64,000 nucleotides of DNA. Source: Glutamicibacter sp. JC586 (GTDB lineage: Bacteria; Actinomycetota; Actinomycetes; Actinomycetales; Micrococcaceae). Made by a program: the position numbers and the translations under genes. The stretch covers positions 1-64,000 of the forward strand of contig NZ_VHIN01000009.1 in the NCBI RefSeq assembly GCF_009805585.1. Direction: 5' to 3'. Positions 55,781-64,000 of this stretch are shown here, piece by piece. How positions within the stretch are numbered: position 1 is the stretch's first letter; each line of letters opens with the position of its first letter. The notes beneath the pieces are model-generated. The model did not search any database. It saw nothing but the letters and a program-made list of their open reading frames with translations, and was not told where the DNA came from.

Positions 55781-58700
55781 TCATTTGCTGATCGCCGTGA
55801 CGGTCAAATCATCAAATCCGCCCAAGACCGGAGCGTTGTTAGCCGAACCGGACAGATAGACCGAGAGCCCCAAACGTCCGGGCACTTGCAGTGCCGCTGT
55901 CGAATCCGTTGAACTCAGCTGCCAGTTCGCCGGCTCTGATGCACCTACGTTGTAGACCTTGGCCTTCAACGAAGTGGAGTTGGTTCCCTCCGCTTGCACC
56001 CGCAACCAGACAGGATCGCTTGCTGCGCCCGAGACTTGGCCGATGACTGTTTCAGGGGTCAAAGCCGTGACCGTGCCGCCAACAACTTTTTCTATACTTG
56101 CGGCCACCGACTTGTTCGACAGGAAGCGAACTTTGGCCCGATAAGATCCAACGCCCGAAATGTCTCGAATGGTCACCGTCTGATAGATCCCGCCACCGGT
56201 TGCGTCCTTGTCGCGAACGAGCTTGATCCGCAGGTCTGCCTCCTGCAGGTTCACTGGCAACCATGACGATGGCCCCGAACCCGGGGACGACATCCTGATC
56301 TTGCCCACCGAATCTGCCACACTGAAGTTGGCGGCAGTACCGCTGCGCAGCCAGGTCTGTCCCGACGTGGCGACTCCCCAGCTACTGGTAAGATTTCGCG
56401 CGAAATCGTCCGAGGCTAAGACCTTTGGCTCCGCCACGGCGTCAATTTTGACCTGTTGCACCAGTTCGGCGTTGGTCCCGTCCTCGTCAGTGACGCTCAA
56501 AGTGATGTCGTACTCTCCGGGTTCTGCATACTCGTGAGAGACAACTTTGCCGGTTTCAGTGCTTCCATCGCCGAAGTCCCAGGCATACTCTTGAACGGCG
56601 CCGTCTGCGTCGGTCGTGCCAGAAGCATCAACGTCTACCTTCGTTCCGTTCACTGACAGAGTGAATGCCGGAACTGGCGAAGAATTGATCACGTCAATCT
56701 CAGACTCAGTGCTGGCCTCTAGTCCGCTGTCATCAACAACTCGCAGGGTGACGGTAAATTTGCCGTCCTTTGAGTACCGGTGCTCAGCATTCTTGCCGGT
56801 TGCTGATGCACCGTCACCAAAGTCCCAGTGGTAACTGGCGATCGGAGAATCGCCGGCCGAACTTCGCGAAGCATCAACGGCCAGCTTGCGTCCGAGAACA
56901 GACGTTTCAAATGCTGGCGCTGGCCCCTGAGCAGCGGCCACGGTAATGACTTGGCTGATTGTATTCTCACGCTCTCCCGCAACAACGGTGAGCTGCACCG
57001 AATAGGTGCCAGCCTGAGCAAATTCGTGGCTCGCGGTCTTACCCGTTGCCGTGGCTCCGTCACCAAAGTCCCACTGGTATTCGGTTATTTCACCACCGGC
57101 CGCCGGTGGTTGAGAGGTGGAGGCATCAACGTTAATACTCAACTGTTGCGCCTGGATGGTGAAGGCAGCAGTTGGATCCAGTTCGGCAGGGTCTTGGACC
57201 GTAACCTCGGCACTCGTACTATGCGTGGCTCCATCGTTATCGGTCACCGTCAGTTTGACGGTTCTGGTACCGCTGCTGGCGTATTGGTGGAGAGCTTCTT
57301 CACCAGTACCGGTGGTCCCATCGCCGAAGTCCCAAGACCAGAACACGATATTTCCGTCATCATCGTGGGAATCTGCGGCGGAGAAAGCGACGCTCAGTCC
57401 CTGAACTTCGGTACTGAACGCGGCCACCGGATCTAGGTTCGGCACTTGCGCGCTGACCTGAATCTTCTGTTCTGCGCTGGCACCATGTTCATCGGTCACT
57501 CGAAGCGTGATCTCATATTGACCGGCAGAAGTGTACTCATGGTGGGCTGTGGCTCCAGTGGCCGTTGCCCCATCACCGAAGCTCCAGGAGTACTCCAAGT
57601 CGCCGCCCTCTGGATCACTCGATTGTGAACCATCCACGTCGACGCTCATCGCGTCAACGTTCACGCTGATGGCTGCCACCGGAGCCGCGTTCTCAACGAC
57701 AACTGTTATCGTGGCCTCGGCCGTGGCACCGTCATTGTCGGTCACGCTCAAGGTCACCTCATACTGGCCATCGGCAGCGTAGGTATGCTCAACGTCCTTT
57801 CCTGTGCCCTTGGCAGTGCCATCGCCGAAGTCCCACGCGTACTCGCTAATGCTTCCGTCGGGATCTTGCGAATCCGCGGCGCTCAGTGAAACGCTCAGCC
57901 CGGTCTGCTGGCTAGTTATCGCTGCCGTTGGCGGCACGTTCTCTGCCTCGACGACAACCTCATGTGAGGTGCTTGCTGTACTTCCGCGGTCATCCTTGAC
58001 GGTCAGACGTGCGGTGTACGTGCCGGACTGTGCGTAGGTATGGCTGACGCCCGGTGTTTCGACGCTTTGACTTTCCCCGTCACCAAAGTCCCACGCGTAT
58101 TCGGTGATGGTGCCATCAGGGTCGGTGGAACCGCTGGCGTCAAAGGCTACGGTGAGGCTGTCATTTGACGAGACAAATTCGGCGGACGGCGCTTGATTTG
58201 CCGCACCGACAATCTCGTAGTGTTCGTTGACTTCCTCTTGAGACAAGGCCTTGGAATACACAGCCACTTCGTCGATCTCACCGTTGAACCAGGCGGAACT
58301 TGCTCCACCCCATACGCGGTCGCCACCAACGCGCCAGTAACCATTAAATGGTTCGGCTGCCGTTTGCGGGTTGCTGCCACGCATCGCGCCGTCTACGTAG
58401 AGCTTCATGCCGTCCGAGGAGAGGGTGGCGACCACGTGGTGCCATTCTCCGTCGTTGTAGGCCTGCTCGGTGACGGCGAGATTTTCTTGGCCCGTGTAGA
58501 CGCCAAAGACCAAAGTGCCGTCGTTGCGCATGTAGATATGACGGTCATAGCTTGAGGACAAGCCACTGGCCGCGTTGCCAAAGCCGATGATCTTGCCGCC
58601 TTCAGTGCTGGTGGTGCGGAACCATGCTTCCGTGGAGAATACGGTCGGGTTCTGCACCGCCCGGTTGGAGACGACCACGGCGTTGGCATCACCAAATCCG

Positions 58701-61246
58701 AAGGAGCTTCCGGCTGCGATGGCTGGGTCCTGAGCGTACTCTACGGAGTTATGGATGGTTCCATCGTTCTTGGCGATGGTCGCATCGCGGGCAATGCTGC
58801 CTTCGGTTTCATCAAGGCGCCAGTACATTGCCGGATCGTCACCGTAAACCGCGATTCCATATGCATCGGTAGGCGGTTCAGGAATATCTGCCGTACGCCC
58901 CGAGGCTTGGTAGAGCTTTAGAACGGTTGCGGAATCAACCTCATCCTCAAAGATGACGACTTCATCCAGTACGCCATTAAAGGCAGTACTCGACGGTTGA
59001 TTTGGCCAACCGTTCATATTATCGCCACCGATTCGCCAGAGGCCCGAGTAGGCTTGGCCGGCGTGAACGTCTTGACGGTCAGCAATCTTCAATCCGTCAA
59101 CGTATAGGGCCATTCCATCATCACCCAGGGTCGCGGTCATCTGATGCCACTGGCCGTCGTTGTAGCTGGCTGTCGAGCTCACTGTGGCAGCCCAACCCAG
59201 CCAAGTGCCGAAGTGCAACTTACCGGCGTTATCCATCCAGACGTGTCGGTCGTAGCTGCCGGAGTTTCCGGAAGCAGTGCTGCCAAAACCGATCAGCTTT
59301 CCGCCCTTGTCGGTGGTGGTCTTGAACCACAACTGTGTTGAGAAGGTATCTGGAGCGGTGCTCACGTTGCGACTGGCCAAGGATTGACCACTGAATCCAC
59401 TGGCGTCATCACCGGTGATAGCGCCTTCGATGGAACGTTGCAGCTCACCGGAAGCATCCGCATCAACAAAACCGAGGTTGTCATAGGCCACGGTGCCGTT
59501 GGGCTCGTTGAGCGGGTAGTAGATGCTGGCTCCGGCATCGCGCAGTGCTTGCGCGTATGGATTCTCTGGGGCATCGCTCACCGTGACCGAAGCCGAGCGT
59601 GGACCAATATAGTTATTCCCCCAGGGGTCGCTCACACGGATGCGATACGTATGGGTACTGCCCGGTTCAACCGATTCGTCTTTGAACCCAAGGGCTTGCT
59701 TCTTCCACCAGATGGAGGACGCTTCCACGGTGTGAATCGGGGTCAGCGAATTATCGCGCAGAACCTCATAGGTCAGTTTCTCATCATCCAAATCCCACGT
59801 GGTTGGCCACGCAACGCGCACCGAGCCGTTGCTCTGGGACATCACACTGGGCTTAAGCTCCGCAGTGTATTCCGGGCGCACGGAGTTGGGTGAAAGGGAG
59901 CGCTTAGGAAAAACAGCCAGAGACTGCTGGTTGTTATTGTTTAGTCTGGTGAATTCGCCGCCCAGCACCAGGTAGTCACCGTTATTGTCCATGGCCCAGC
60001 CACCTTGGTACTGACCGGTGTAGGTTCCGGTGTTCAGTGATGGATACCAGTGAAGCAACGTCGGAATTGGTTGATTGCGGATCAACGAATTATTTGATGG
60101 CGCGGTGACATCAACCCCGGTGGCAAACGTTGTTTCAGCCAAGGCTCGCTTCCAAATGGTCGGATTCTCCTCGGGGAAACCATTAACCGAGGTGCAGTCG
60201 TGAGCGTGCGGTGTTGAATACATGACCTGGCCCATGATCGAAATCGATGAGGTCGAGCCGTAGCAGTTATCCAGCCACTTCAGATCGCCGCTGTTGAAGT
60301 CGGCGGCCCAGCGGCCGTCGAACCAGTGCCATCCCATGCCGTTGTTGGCGGCATAAACGACGCCGTTATCCAGTTTGAGGTCAACCACCCACGCGCGTTC
60401 ATTGTTGCTGATTTTTGCCGGGACGGGTGTTGAGGTCCATTCCATCTGCTCGCCGGAGTCCTTGTTGACCGCTCCCACGCCGACCTTAGGCTCATTGTTG
60501 ATGCTCTGGAATCGACCACCGACAATAACGCGGTCACTGTCATCCGTGGCAACCAGTCCATGAACAATGTCATCCACTACCGGTGCCCACGGTTGAAGGG
60601 CTGCATCGCTCCGTTGCAATTTTGCGAGGTTGCGACGGGTCTGATTACCGATGCTGTTAAACGATCCCCCAAGGTACACGGCGTCGCTGGTGACGGCCAG
60701 CGTTTCAACCGAACCACCGACACTGGTAGCAAAGGAGGTCAGCTGGCCGTTGGAAGTCGTAAATTCTGCAACCTTGCTACGTGCTTGACCGCTGACGGCG
60801 GTGAACTGGCCCCCAGCATAAAAGCGGCTGCCGTCAGGCGAGAACTCAATATCCAGAACGGGCCCGTTGAAGTTTGGGTTCCAGGACAGGATTTCCCCGG
60901 TGACGATATTAAAAGCCATGCCGTTATTTCGCACGACTTCACCAGCTCCCCCGGCAGCTACTCCGCTAGGCCGAGCCCGGGTAAAGGATCCAACAACGTA
61001 GGCGATGTTTCCGCGAACCCGCAGATCCCAGGCCACGCCGTTGAGCTGCGGGGTGGGGATGAAATCTGCGCTTACGGTCTCCGGGAGCTCTACTTCTGAT
61101 TCGTCGGCCGCAGCTGGTGCACTGGCCACGAGCCCAGCGGTGAGCACTGTAGCCATTATCAAACAGGCCGTCAGCAGACCCGCCAGCAGCCTCCTCAGGC
61201 CGTGGGTCATCCCACGACGGTCGCTGGAATTGTCGTGGGATTTCAT
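55781..61246 (-). CDS. Giant secreted beta-propeller/LamG/PKD-repeat surface protein
   Basis: A 1821-residue exported protein, paralogous to the 1176-residue one. The signal peptide ends near residue 45 (ASAPAAADES). Residues about 50-480 are beta-propeller blades, then a fibronectin-III-like segment, two LamG/concanavalin-like domains (about DNA 58880-59400 and 58270-58720), and seven PKD domains with WDFGDG-type motifs. The last 190 residues, from SDDFARNLTSSWG, match the shared module of two other proteins here. The frame is open to a GTG at 61270, but the ATG at 61246 has GGA a few bases upstream and AAGGA before that. No catalytic site is visible; a structural or adhesive surface role is inferred. 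Confidence 0.85.
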   Translation of the reverse strand: MKSHDNSSDRRGMTHGLRRLLAGLLTACLIMATVLTAGLVASAPAAADESEVELPETVSADFIPTPQLNGVAWDLRVRGNIAYVVGSFTRARPSGVAAGGAGEVVRNNGMAFNIVTGEILSWNPNFNGPVLDIEFSPDGSRFYAGGQFTAVSGQARSKVAEFTTSNGQLTSFATSVGGSVETLAVTSDAVYLGGSFNSIGNQTRRNLAKLQRSDAALQPWAPVVDDIVHGLVATDDSDRVIVGGRFQSINNEPKVGVGAVNKDSGEQMEWTSTPVPAKISNNERAWVVDLKLDNGVVYAANNGMGWHWFDGRWAADFNSGDLKWLDNCYGSTSSISIMGQVMYSTPHAHDCTSVNGFPEENPTIWKRALAETTFATGVDVTAPSNNSLIRNQPIPTLLHWYPSLNTGTYTGQYQGGWAMDNNGDYLVLGGEFTRLNNNNQQSLAVFPKRSLSPNSVRPEYTAELKPSVMSQSNGSVRVAWPTTWDLDDEKLTYEVLRDNSLTPIHTVEASSIWWKKQALGFKDESVEPGSTHTYRIRVSDPWGNNYIGPRSASVTVSDAPENPYAQALRDAGASIYYPLNEPNGTVAYDNLGFVDADASGELQRSIEGAITGDDASGFSGQSLASRNVSTAPDTFSTQLWFKTTTDKGGKLIGFGSTASGNSGSYDRHVWMDNAGKLHFGTWLGWAATVSSTASYNDGQWHQMTATLGDDGMALYVDGLKIADRQDVHAGQAYSGLWRIGGDNMNGWPNQPSSTAFNGVLDEVVIFEDEVDSATVLKLYQASGRTADIPEPPTDAYGIAVYGDDPAMYWRLDETEGSIARDATIAKNDGTIHNSVEYAQDPAIAAGSSFGFGDANAVVVSNRAVQNPTVFSTEAWFRTTSTEGGKIIGFGNAASGLSSSYDRHIYMRNDGTLVFGVYTGQENLAVTEQAYNDGEWHHVVATLSSDGMKLYVDGAMRGSNPQTAAEPFNGYWRVGGDRVWGGASSAWFNGEIDEVAVYSKALSQEEVNEHYEIVGAANQAPSAEFVSSNDSLTVAFDASGSTDPDGTITEYAWDFGDGESQSVETPGVSHTYAQSGTYTARLTVKDDRGSTASTSHEVVVEAENVPPTAAITSQQTGLSVSLSAADSQDPDGSISEYAWDFGDGTAKGTGKDVEHTYAADGQYEVTLSVTDNDGATAEATITVVVENAAPVAAISVNVDAMSVDVDGSQSSDPEGGDLEYSWSFGDGATATGATAHHEYTSAGQYEITLRVTDEHGASAEQKIQVSAQVPNLDPVAAFSTEVQGLSVAFSAADSHDDDGNIVFWSWDFGDGTTGTGEEALHQYASSGTRTVKLTVTDNDGATHSTSAEVTVQDPAELDPTAAFTIQAQQLSINVDASTSQPPAAGGEITEYQWDFGDGATATGKTASHEFAQAGTYSVQLTVVAGERENTISQVITVAAAQGPAPAFETSVLGRKLAVDASRSSAGDSPIASYHWDFGDGASATGKNAEHRYSKDGKFTVTLRVVDDSGLEASTESEIDVINSSPVPAFTLSVNGTKVDVDASGTTDADGAVQEYAWDFGDGSTETGKVVSHEYAEPGEYDITLSVTDEDGTNAELVQQVKIDAVAEPKVLASDDFARNLTSSWGVATSGQTWLRSGTAANFSVADSVGKIRMSSPGSGPSSWLPVNLQEADLRIKLVRDKDATGGGIYQTVTIRDISGVGSYRAKVRFLSNKSVAASIEKVVGGTVTALTPETVIGQVSGAASDPVWLRVQAEGTNSTSLKAKVYNVGASEPANWQLSSTDSTAALQVPGRLGLSVYLSGSANNAPVLGGFDDLTVTAISK
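56430..58200 (-). repeat. Array of seven PKD domains within the giant secreted protein
   Basis: Seven units of about 80-88 codons each carry a (W)xFGDG motif, near 58085, 57826, 57577, 57325, 57065, 56820 and 56570. The unit sequences are diverged, so the array is old and is not a recent tandem amplification. Such repeats commonly form extended stalks on cell-surface proteins. Confidence 0.85.
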
Positions 61247-61303
61247 GATCTTCCGTTCCTTTCGCTTCACTGTTGATGCGTAATTTTGTTGTTGTGTTGA
61301 AAT

Positions 61304-62551
61304 TCAGCTGCTGAGGTTGGCGAGCACCTTCTCCTCAGTACGAATTTCATGGATAAGCCACCGACGTACTGTCAATCCTCCGGCCACGGCTCCCAGAGCC
61401 GCCGCCCATGGGACCAACCGGTAATCATCAGTGAGGGACAGAACGAGCAGTACCAAGAGCACCGACAAGATGCTGTCGGCAAGACGGATCACGAATACAG
61501 TCCGCGCCTTTTCGTACACGGCGGCAAGCAACCCGTACGGAGTGGAGACTGCGACGGCGCTGGCATAGGCCAACCATCCGGTCACGGCCAGCGCTGACGG
61601 AATCATGCCAGTAAGCAGTGGACCACCCCACGGCAACAGCGACATCCCGATCACCGCACACCCGAGGGTGGCGAGGAAGAGCTTAAGCACCGATCGATCT
61701 GTCTGGTGTAGTTGCTGGAGCGGTGCTTGGTCCCGTTGTCTTGCCAATGATGCAAATAGGAAAGAGCAGGTTCCACTGACTACAAGCATCGCCGGCGCTG
61801 CGTACAATCGGGCGGCTTCCAGTTGTCCGGCAGCCACCAGCCCGATCAGTGCAATGACCAGAAACCTCGTGACCGTTAGCTGGGCGGGACGCAACCCCTG
61901 AAGTGCCGAACGCCAGATCCCAAAGTCTGCAACCATCTTGATCCGTGCAGGTCGCTGTGCTGAGACCTTTTCACTTCTAGGCAGGCGGAGCCACCCATAG
62001 AGTGTGCCAACAACTTGGCCGCCAAGCACGGCAACTAAGAAAATCTCGATGGTCAACGTTTGCACCAGCGCCATGCCAAGAAGGATGGATGACGTAGTCA
62101 CAAGTACTACTAAGTCGACAACAATCAGGCGAGGGAAATCCAAGATCGCCATGTAGCTACGCCTGGTTAGCTCCTCGGCCACGTAGGCGATGGCGACCAG
62201 GCCGTAGATTGTGGCGCCAACTATGCTCAGTTCTGTTTGAGCCCAACTAATCAGGACCGCGACGATACCCAACCCAAGAGACAAGAGAACGAACCAAAAG
62301 CGCAGGCCTGCTTGGATGTTCGGATCGTGTCGGTCCAATACCATCAGGGTGTCGCCTACGAATCCGGTCGTGATGGCGGCGGCGAGGATCAGCGCCCCAT
62401 ACAGTATGGAGAATAGGCCCAGAGCTTCAATGCCGAGTAGTTTAGCTGCGAGCATCAGCACAATCATGCTGCTCAAGGACTGGATCGCCTGAGCCACCGA
62501 TGACGATGCCACTTGTGTTACGCGGCCAATCAGCCGCCGGATAGTGGTCAT
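61304..62551 (-). CDS. Polysaccharide flippase (Wzx-like)
   Basis: A 415-residue membrane protein with about twelve hydrophobic segments (SMIVLMLAAKLLGIEALGLF at the N-terminus; MLVVSGTCSFLFASLARQ mid-protein), of the MOP/Wzx type that moves undecaprenyl-linked repeat units across the membrane. Its ATG overlaps the lipoprotein-like gene's stop by four bases, and the giant PKD protein follows after 57 bases. The presence of Wzx-, Wzy-, Wzz- and WbaP-like genes in one run supports a Wzx/Wzy pathway. Confidence 0.85.
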   Translation of the reverse strand: MTTIRRLIGRVTQVASSSVAQAIQSLSSMIVLMLAAKLLGIEALGLFSILYGALILAAAITTGFVGDTLMVLDRHDPNIQAGLRFWFVLLSLGLGIVAVLISWAQTELSIVGATIYGLVAIAYVAEELTRRSYMAILDFPRLIVVDLVVLVTTSSILLGMALVQTLTIEIFLVAVLGGQVVGTLYGWLRLPRSEKVSAQRPARIKMVADFGIWRSALQGLRPAQLTVTRFLVIALIGLVAAGQLEAARLYAAPAMLVVSGTCSFLFASLARQRDQAPLQQLHQTDRSVLKLFLATLGCAVIGMSLLPWGGPLLTGMIPSALAVTGWLAYASAVAVSTPYGLLAAVYEKARTVFVIRLADSILSVLLVLLVLSLTDDYRLVPWAAALGAVAGGLTVRRWLIHEIRTEEKVLANLSS

Positions 62552-63537
62552 TTCTTCACGGACTTTACGCTGAATGTGGCAGGTGCATGAACCTTGTCAA
62601 GGTCAACGTTAAGGGACAAATCATCTTCGGGTGATGGAATGATGAACGCATACTTCGAACTGGTATGGTCGCCGGAATCTAGCGAACCGGCAAAGTCATA
62701 GGCCTCGATTTCACCGTACAGTGGCATGGCGATCTGTTTGTCATCTCCCAGTAACAAGGTCACCACAACGCTGTTGAGGTCCAGGGCCGAAGTTGAGTTG
62801 TTATCCAGCGTTATTTCGAAAACTCGATAGCCCGCACCCGTGAAGAATCCAGATCCTTCACTCTTGACCGTGCCTTTTCCGCCGTCGGCAACGCGAATGT
62901 TGACCCCGTCGCTGTAGTCTGCTTCAGACTCTGATCCCATCTTCGGACTGAGCCGGTCCGCGGCTTTGACCGCTTTTCCGGAGCGCGCAACCTGAGGCAG
63001 CTCCTTGCCCGAGGCTTCATACGCCACCCCGCCAAAATCAGCCGATGCGCTAGGTGTCGGCTTCGGTTCTACGGTCGGCTGAGCCGAGGCCTTGAGCTGC
63101 TGAGCAGCATCCTTGGGTGTCGCCGTCGGATTGCTCGTGGATTCGGAGGGCTTTGACGAATGAGGTGTTTGCGATGGTGCACCCTCGGACCCACCTGCGT
63201 TGTTCGTCTCACCGTTACTCTCTGCCTGAAGTGACGGCGAGGTGCAACCTCCTAGCGTCAAGCCAGCAATAAGCAACAAGGAAACTGCCGCCCAGTTTCT
63301 CCTAGTGCCCCCAGTATTTTTAAGAGGGGAGTCGGCGACAGCTGGGGGGCAAGTCGTGTTTTCGCGCGACTGACATGCCGCCGACTCCGTCTGTTGAGTT
63401 CCGACTGTGTCGAGAATGAACTGCTGCTTAGTTTCCTCGATCAGTCGGACTCTTTGCTTGGCGTCCGCTGACTTCCCGTCGCGAACGCGTTGATCTAGTT
63501 CGGCCTTTGTCGCCCAACGAGTTTGAGATACGTGCAT
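62548..63537 (-). CDS. Membrane or lipoprotein-like protein with DUF4352-like C-terminus
   Basis: A 329-residue protein. ATG at 63537 follows a GGGGGGAT ribosome-binding site. Residues 1-80 are charged and helical, with no signal. At about residues 82-102 comes a hydrophobic segment (NWAAVSLLLIAGLTLGGC) that ends in a perfect lipobox LGGC, but far from the N-terminus. Either the true start is internal, or the protein is a single-pass type II membrane protein with a cytoplasmic head. A Ser/Pro/Thr-rich spacer leads to an Ig-like domain (about 220-329) similar to that of the lipoprotein at 46.8 kb. Its stop overlaps the flippase start by four bases. Confidence 0.65.
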   Translation of the reverse strand: MHVSQTRWATKAELDQRVRDGKSADAKQRVRLIEETKQQFILDTVGTQQTESAACQSRENTTCPPAVADSPLKNTGGTRRNWAAVSLLLIAGLTLGGCTSPSLQAESNGETNNAGGSEGAPSQTPHSSKPSESTSNPTATPKDAAQQLKASAQPTVEPKPTPSASADFGGVAYEASGKELPQVARSGKAVKAADRLSPKMGSESEADYSDGVNIRVADGGKGTVKSEGSGFFTGAGYRVFEITLDNNSTSALDLNSVVVTLLLGDDKQIAMPLYGEIEAYDFAGSLDSGDHTSSKYAFIIPSPEDDLSLNVDLDKVHAPATFSVKSVKK

Positions 63538-63677
63538 TATCGATCCCCCCACAGAATCATTGCCACCCACTCTGAATGCTAGGTATTCCCTACATGGAAA
63601 ACACGAGTGACGCATTCTCGTTTTTCACGAAAATCTACTTGGAAACGCCTGGACCACGTCAGCGTACCGTCGAAGGC

Positions 63678-64000
63678 CTAATAAGCCCCGTCCGGCTTTA
63701 TCATCACGCCGACCGTTTTCCCAATGATCCGCAGGTCCCCCAATACGCTCCAGTTTTCTGCATAGTACAGGTCTAACCGAACACATTCTTTCCACGACAG
63801 ATCAGACCTGCCACTGACCTGCCACAGTCCTGTGACACCAGGCTTGATCAGTAGTCGGCGATACGCCTCAGAGTCATAAGCCTCAACCTCTGAGAACAAG
63901 GGAGGACGCGGGCCAACAACCGACATGTCACCACGAAATACGTTCAAGAACTGCGGTAATTCATCCAGTGAATGCTGACGTAGAAAACGTCCACAACGCG
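63678..64000 (-). CDS. Initiating sugar transferase, WbaP/undecaprenyl-phosphate type (partial)
   Basis: The C-terminal 106 codons of a bacterial sugar transferase, cut off by the window edge. The frame continues unbroken to base 64000 on the minus strand. LRQHSLDELPQFLNVFRGDM, SVVGPRPPLFSEVEAYD and RLLIKPGVTGLWQVSGRSD are hallmark motifs of enzymes that attach the first sugar 1-phosphate to undecaprenyl phosphate. It heads the run that ends with the Wzy-like gene. The first sugar (galactose, glucose or another) cannot be told from this fragment. Confidence 0.92.
   Translation of the reverse strand, partial: RCGRFLRQHSLDELPQFLNVFRGDMSVVGPRPPLFSEVEAYDSEAYRRLLIKPGVTGLWQVSGRSDLSWKECVRLDLYYAENWSVLGDLRIIGKTVGVMIKPDGAY

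Noticed and set aside
56430-58200. The repeated PKD coding pattern could be taken for a tandem DNA repeat or CRISPR-like array
   Set aside because: The units lie in one long open frame, are of about 80-88 codons, and are strongly diverged at the DNA level; no short identical repeats with spacers are present.

Overview
The window is a stretch of an actinobacterial chromosome, most likely from a member of the Micrococcaceae (Arthrobacter/Glutamicibacter-like). That placement is an inference. It rests on the order murA-plsC-gpsA-ddl beside leuCD, an IclR-type regulator divergent from leuC, gltX beside tRNA-Gln and tRNA-Glu, and GlfT-type galactofuranosyltransferases without any mycolic-acid genes in view. 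The base composition looks mid-50s percent GC, lower in parts of the polysaccharide locus.

The left third (about 0.1-22.3 kb) is core metabolism, nearly all on the minus strand. murA, plsC, gpsA and ddl form a tight run for cell-wall and phospholipid precursors. leuC and leuD follow, with the divergent IclR regulator. Next come thiL and two adjacent membrane GTPases. tRNA-Gln and tRNA-Glu sit beside gltX. After these are a fumarylacetoacetate-hydrolase-family protein, galE, ilvE and leuB, then a plus-strand NarL-type two-component pair and metG. Clear hairpin terminators close most units.

From about 22.3 kb to the right edge the window is a large surface-glycopolymer locus. Its left part (22.3-31 kb) holds a NYN-domain protein, a TagE-like glycosyltransferase, a Stealth phosphotransferase, a GT4-Stealth fusion and a probably 5'-truncated protein. 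A decayed ISL3-type transposase lies at 31.4-32.8 kb. The middle part (33-42 kb) holds a GlfT2-like galactofuranosyltransferase, a pyruvyltransferase-nitroreductase fusion, UDP-galactopyranose mutase (glf), a GlfT1-like transferase, a GT4 transferase and a probably frameshifted exported glycerophosphodiesterase. The right part (43-64 kb) holds two giant secreted beta-propeller/LamG/PKD proteins, each in a gene run with a small lipoprotein-like protein. It also holds a cytidylyltransferase, a DUF1972-type glycosyltransferase, a secreted beta-helix protein, a Wzy-like polymerase, a Wzz-like chain-length protein with a degenerate kinase domain, a CDP-alcohol phosphotransferase, a flippase, and the C-terminal end of a WbaP-type initiating sugar transferase.

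Taken together the right two thirds look like a Wzx/Wzy-type pathway for a cell-surface polymer. galE and glf supply UDP-galactofuranose. GlfT-like and GT4 enzymes build the chain. Stealth enzymes, the CDP-alcohol enzyme pair and a GlpQ-like phosphodiesterase suggest phosphodiester (teichoic-acid-like) linkages, and a pyruvyltransferase suggests pyruvate ketals. The most unusual element is a family of three secreted proteins that share one roughly 190-residue module of no assigned function, encoded inside this locus.
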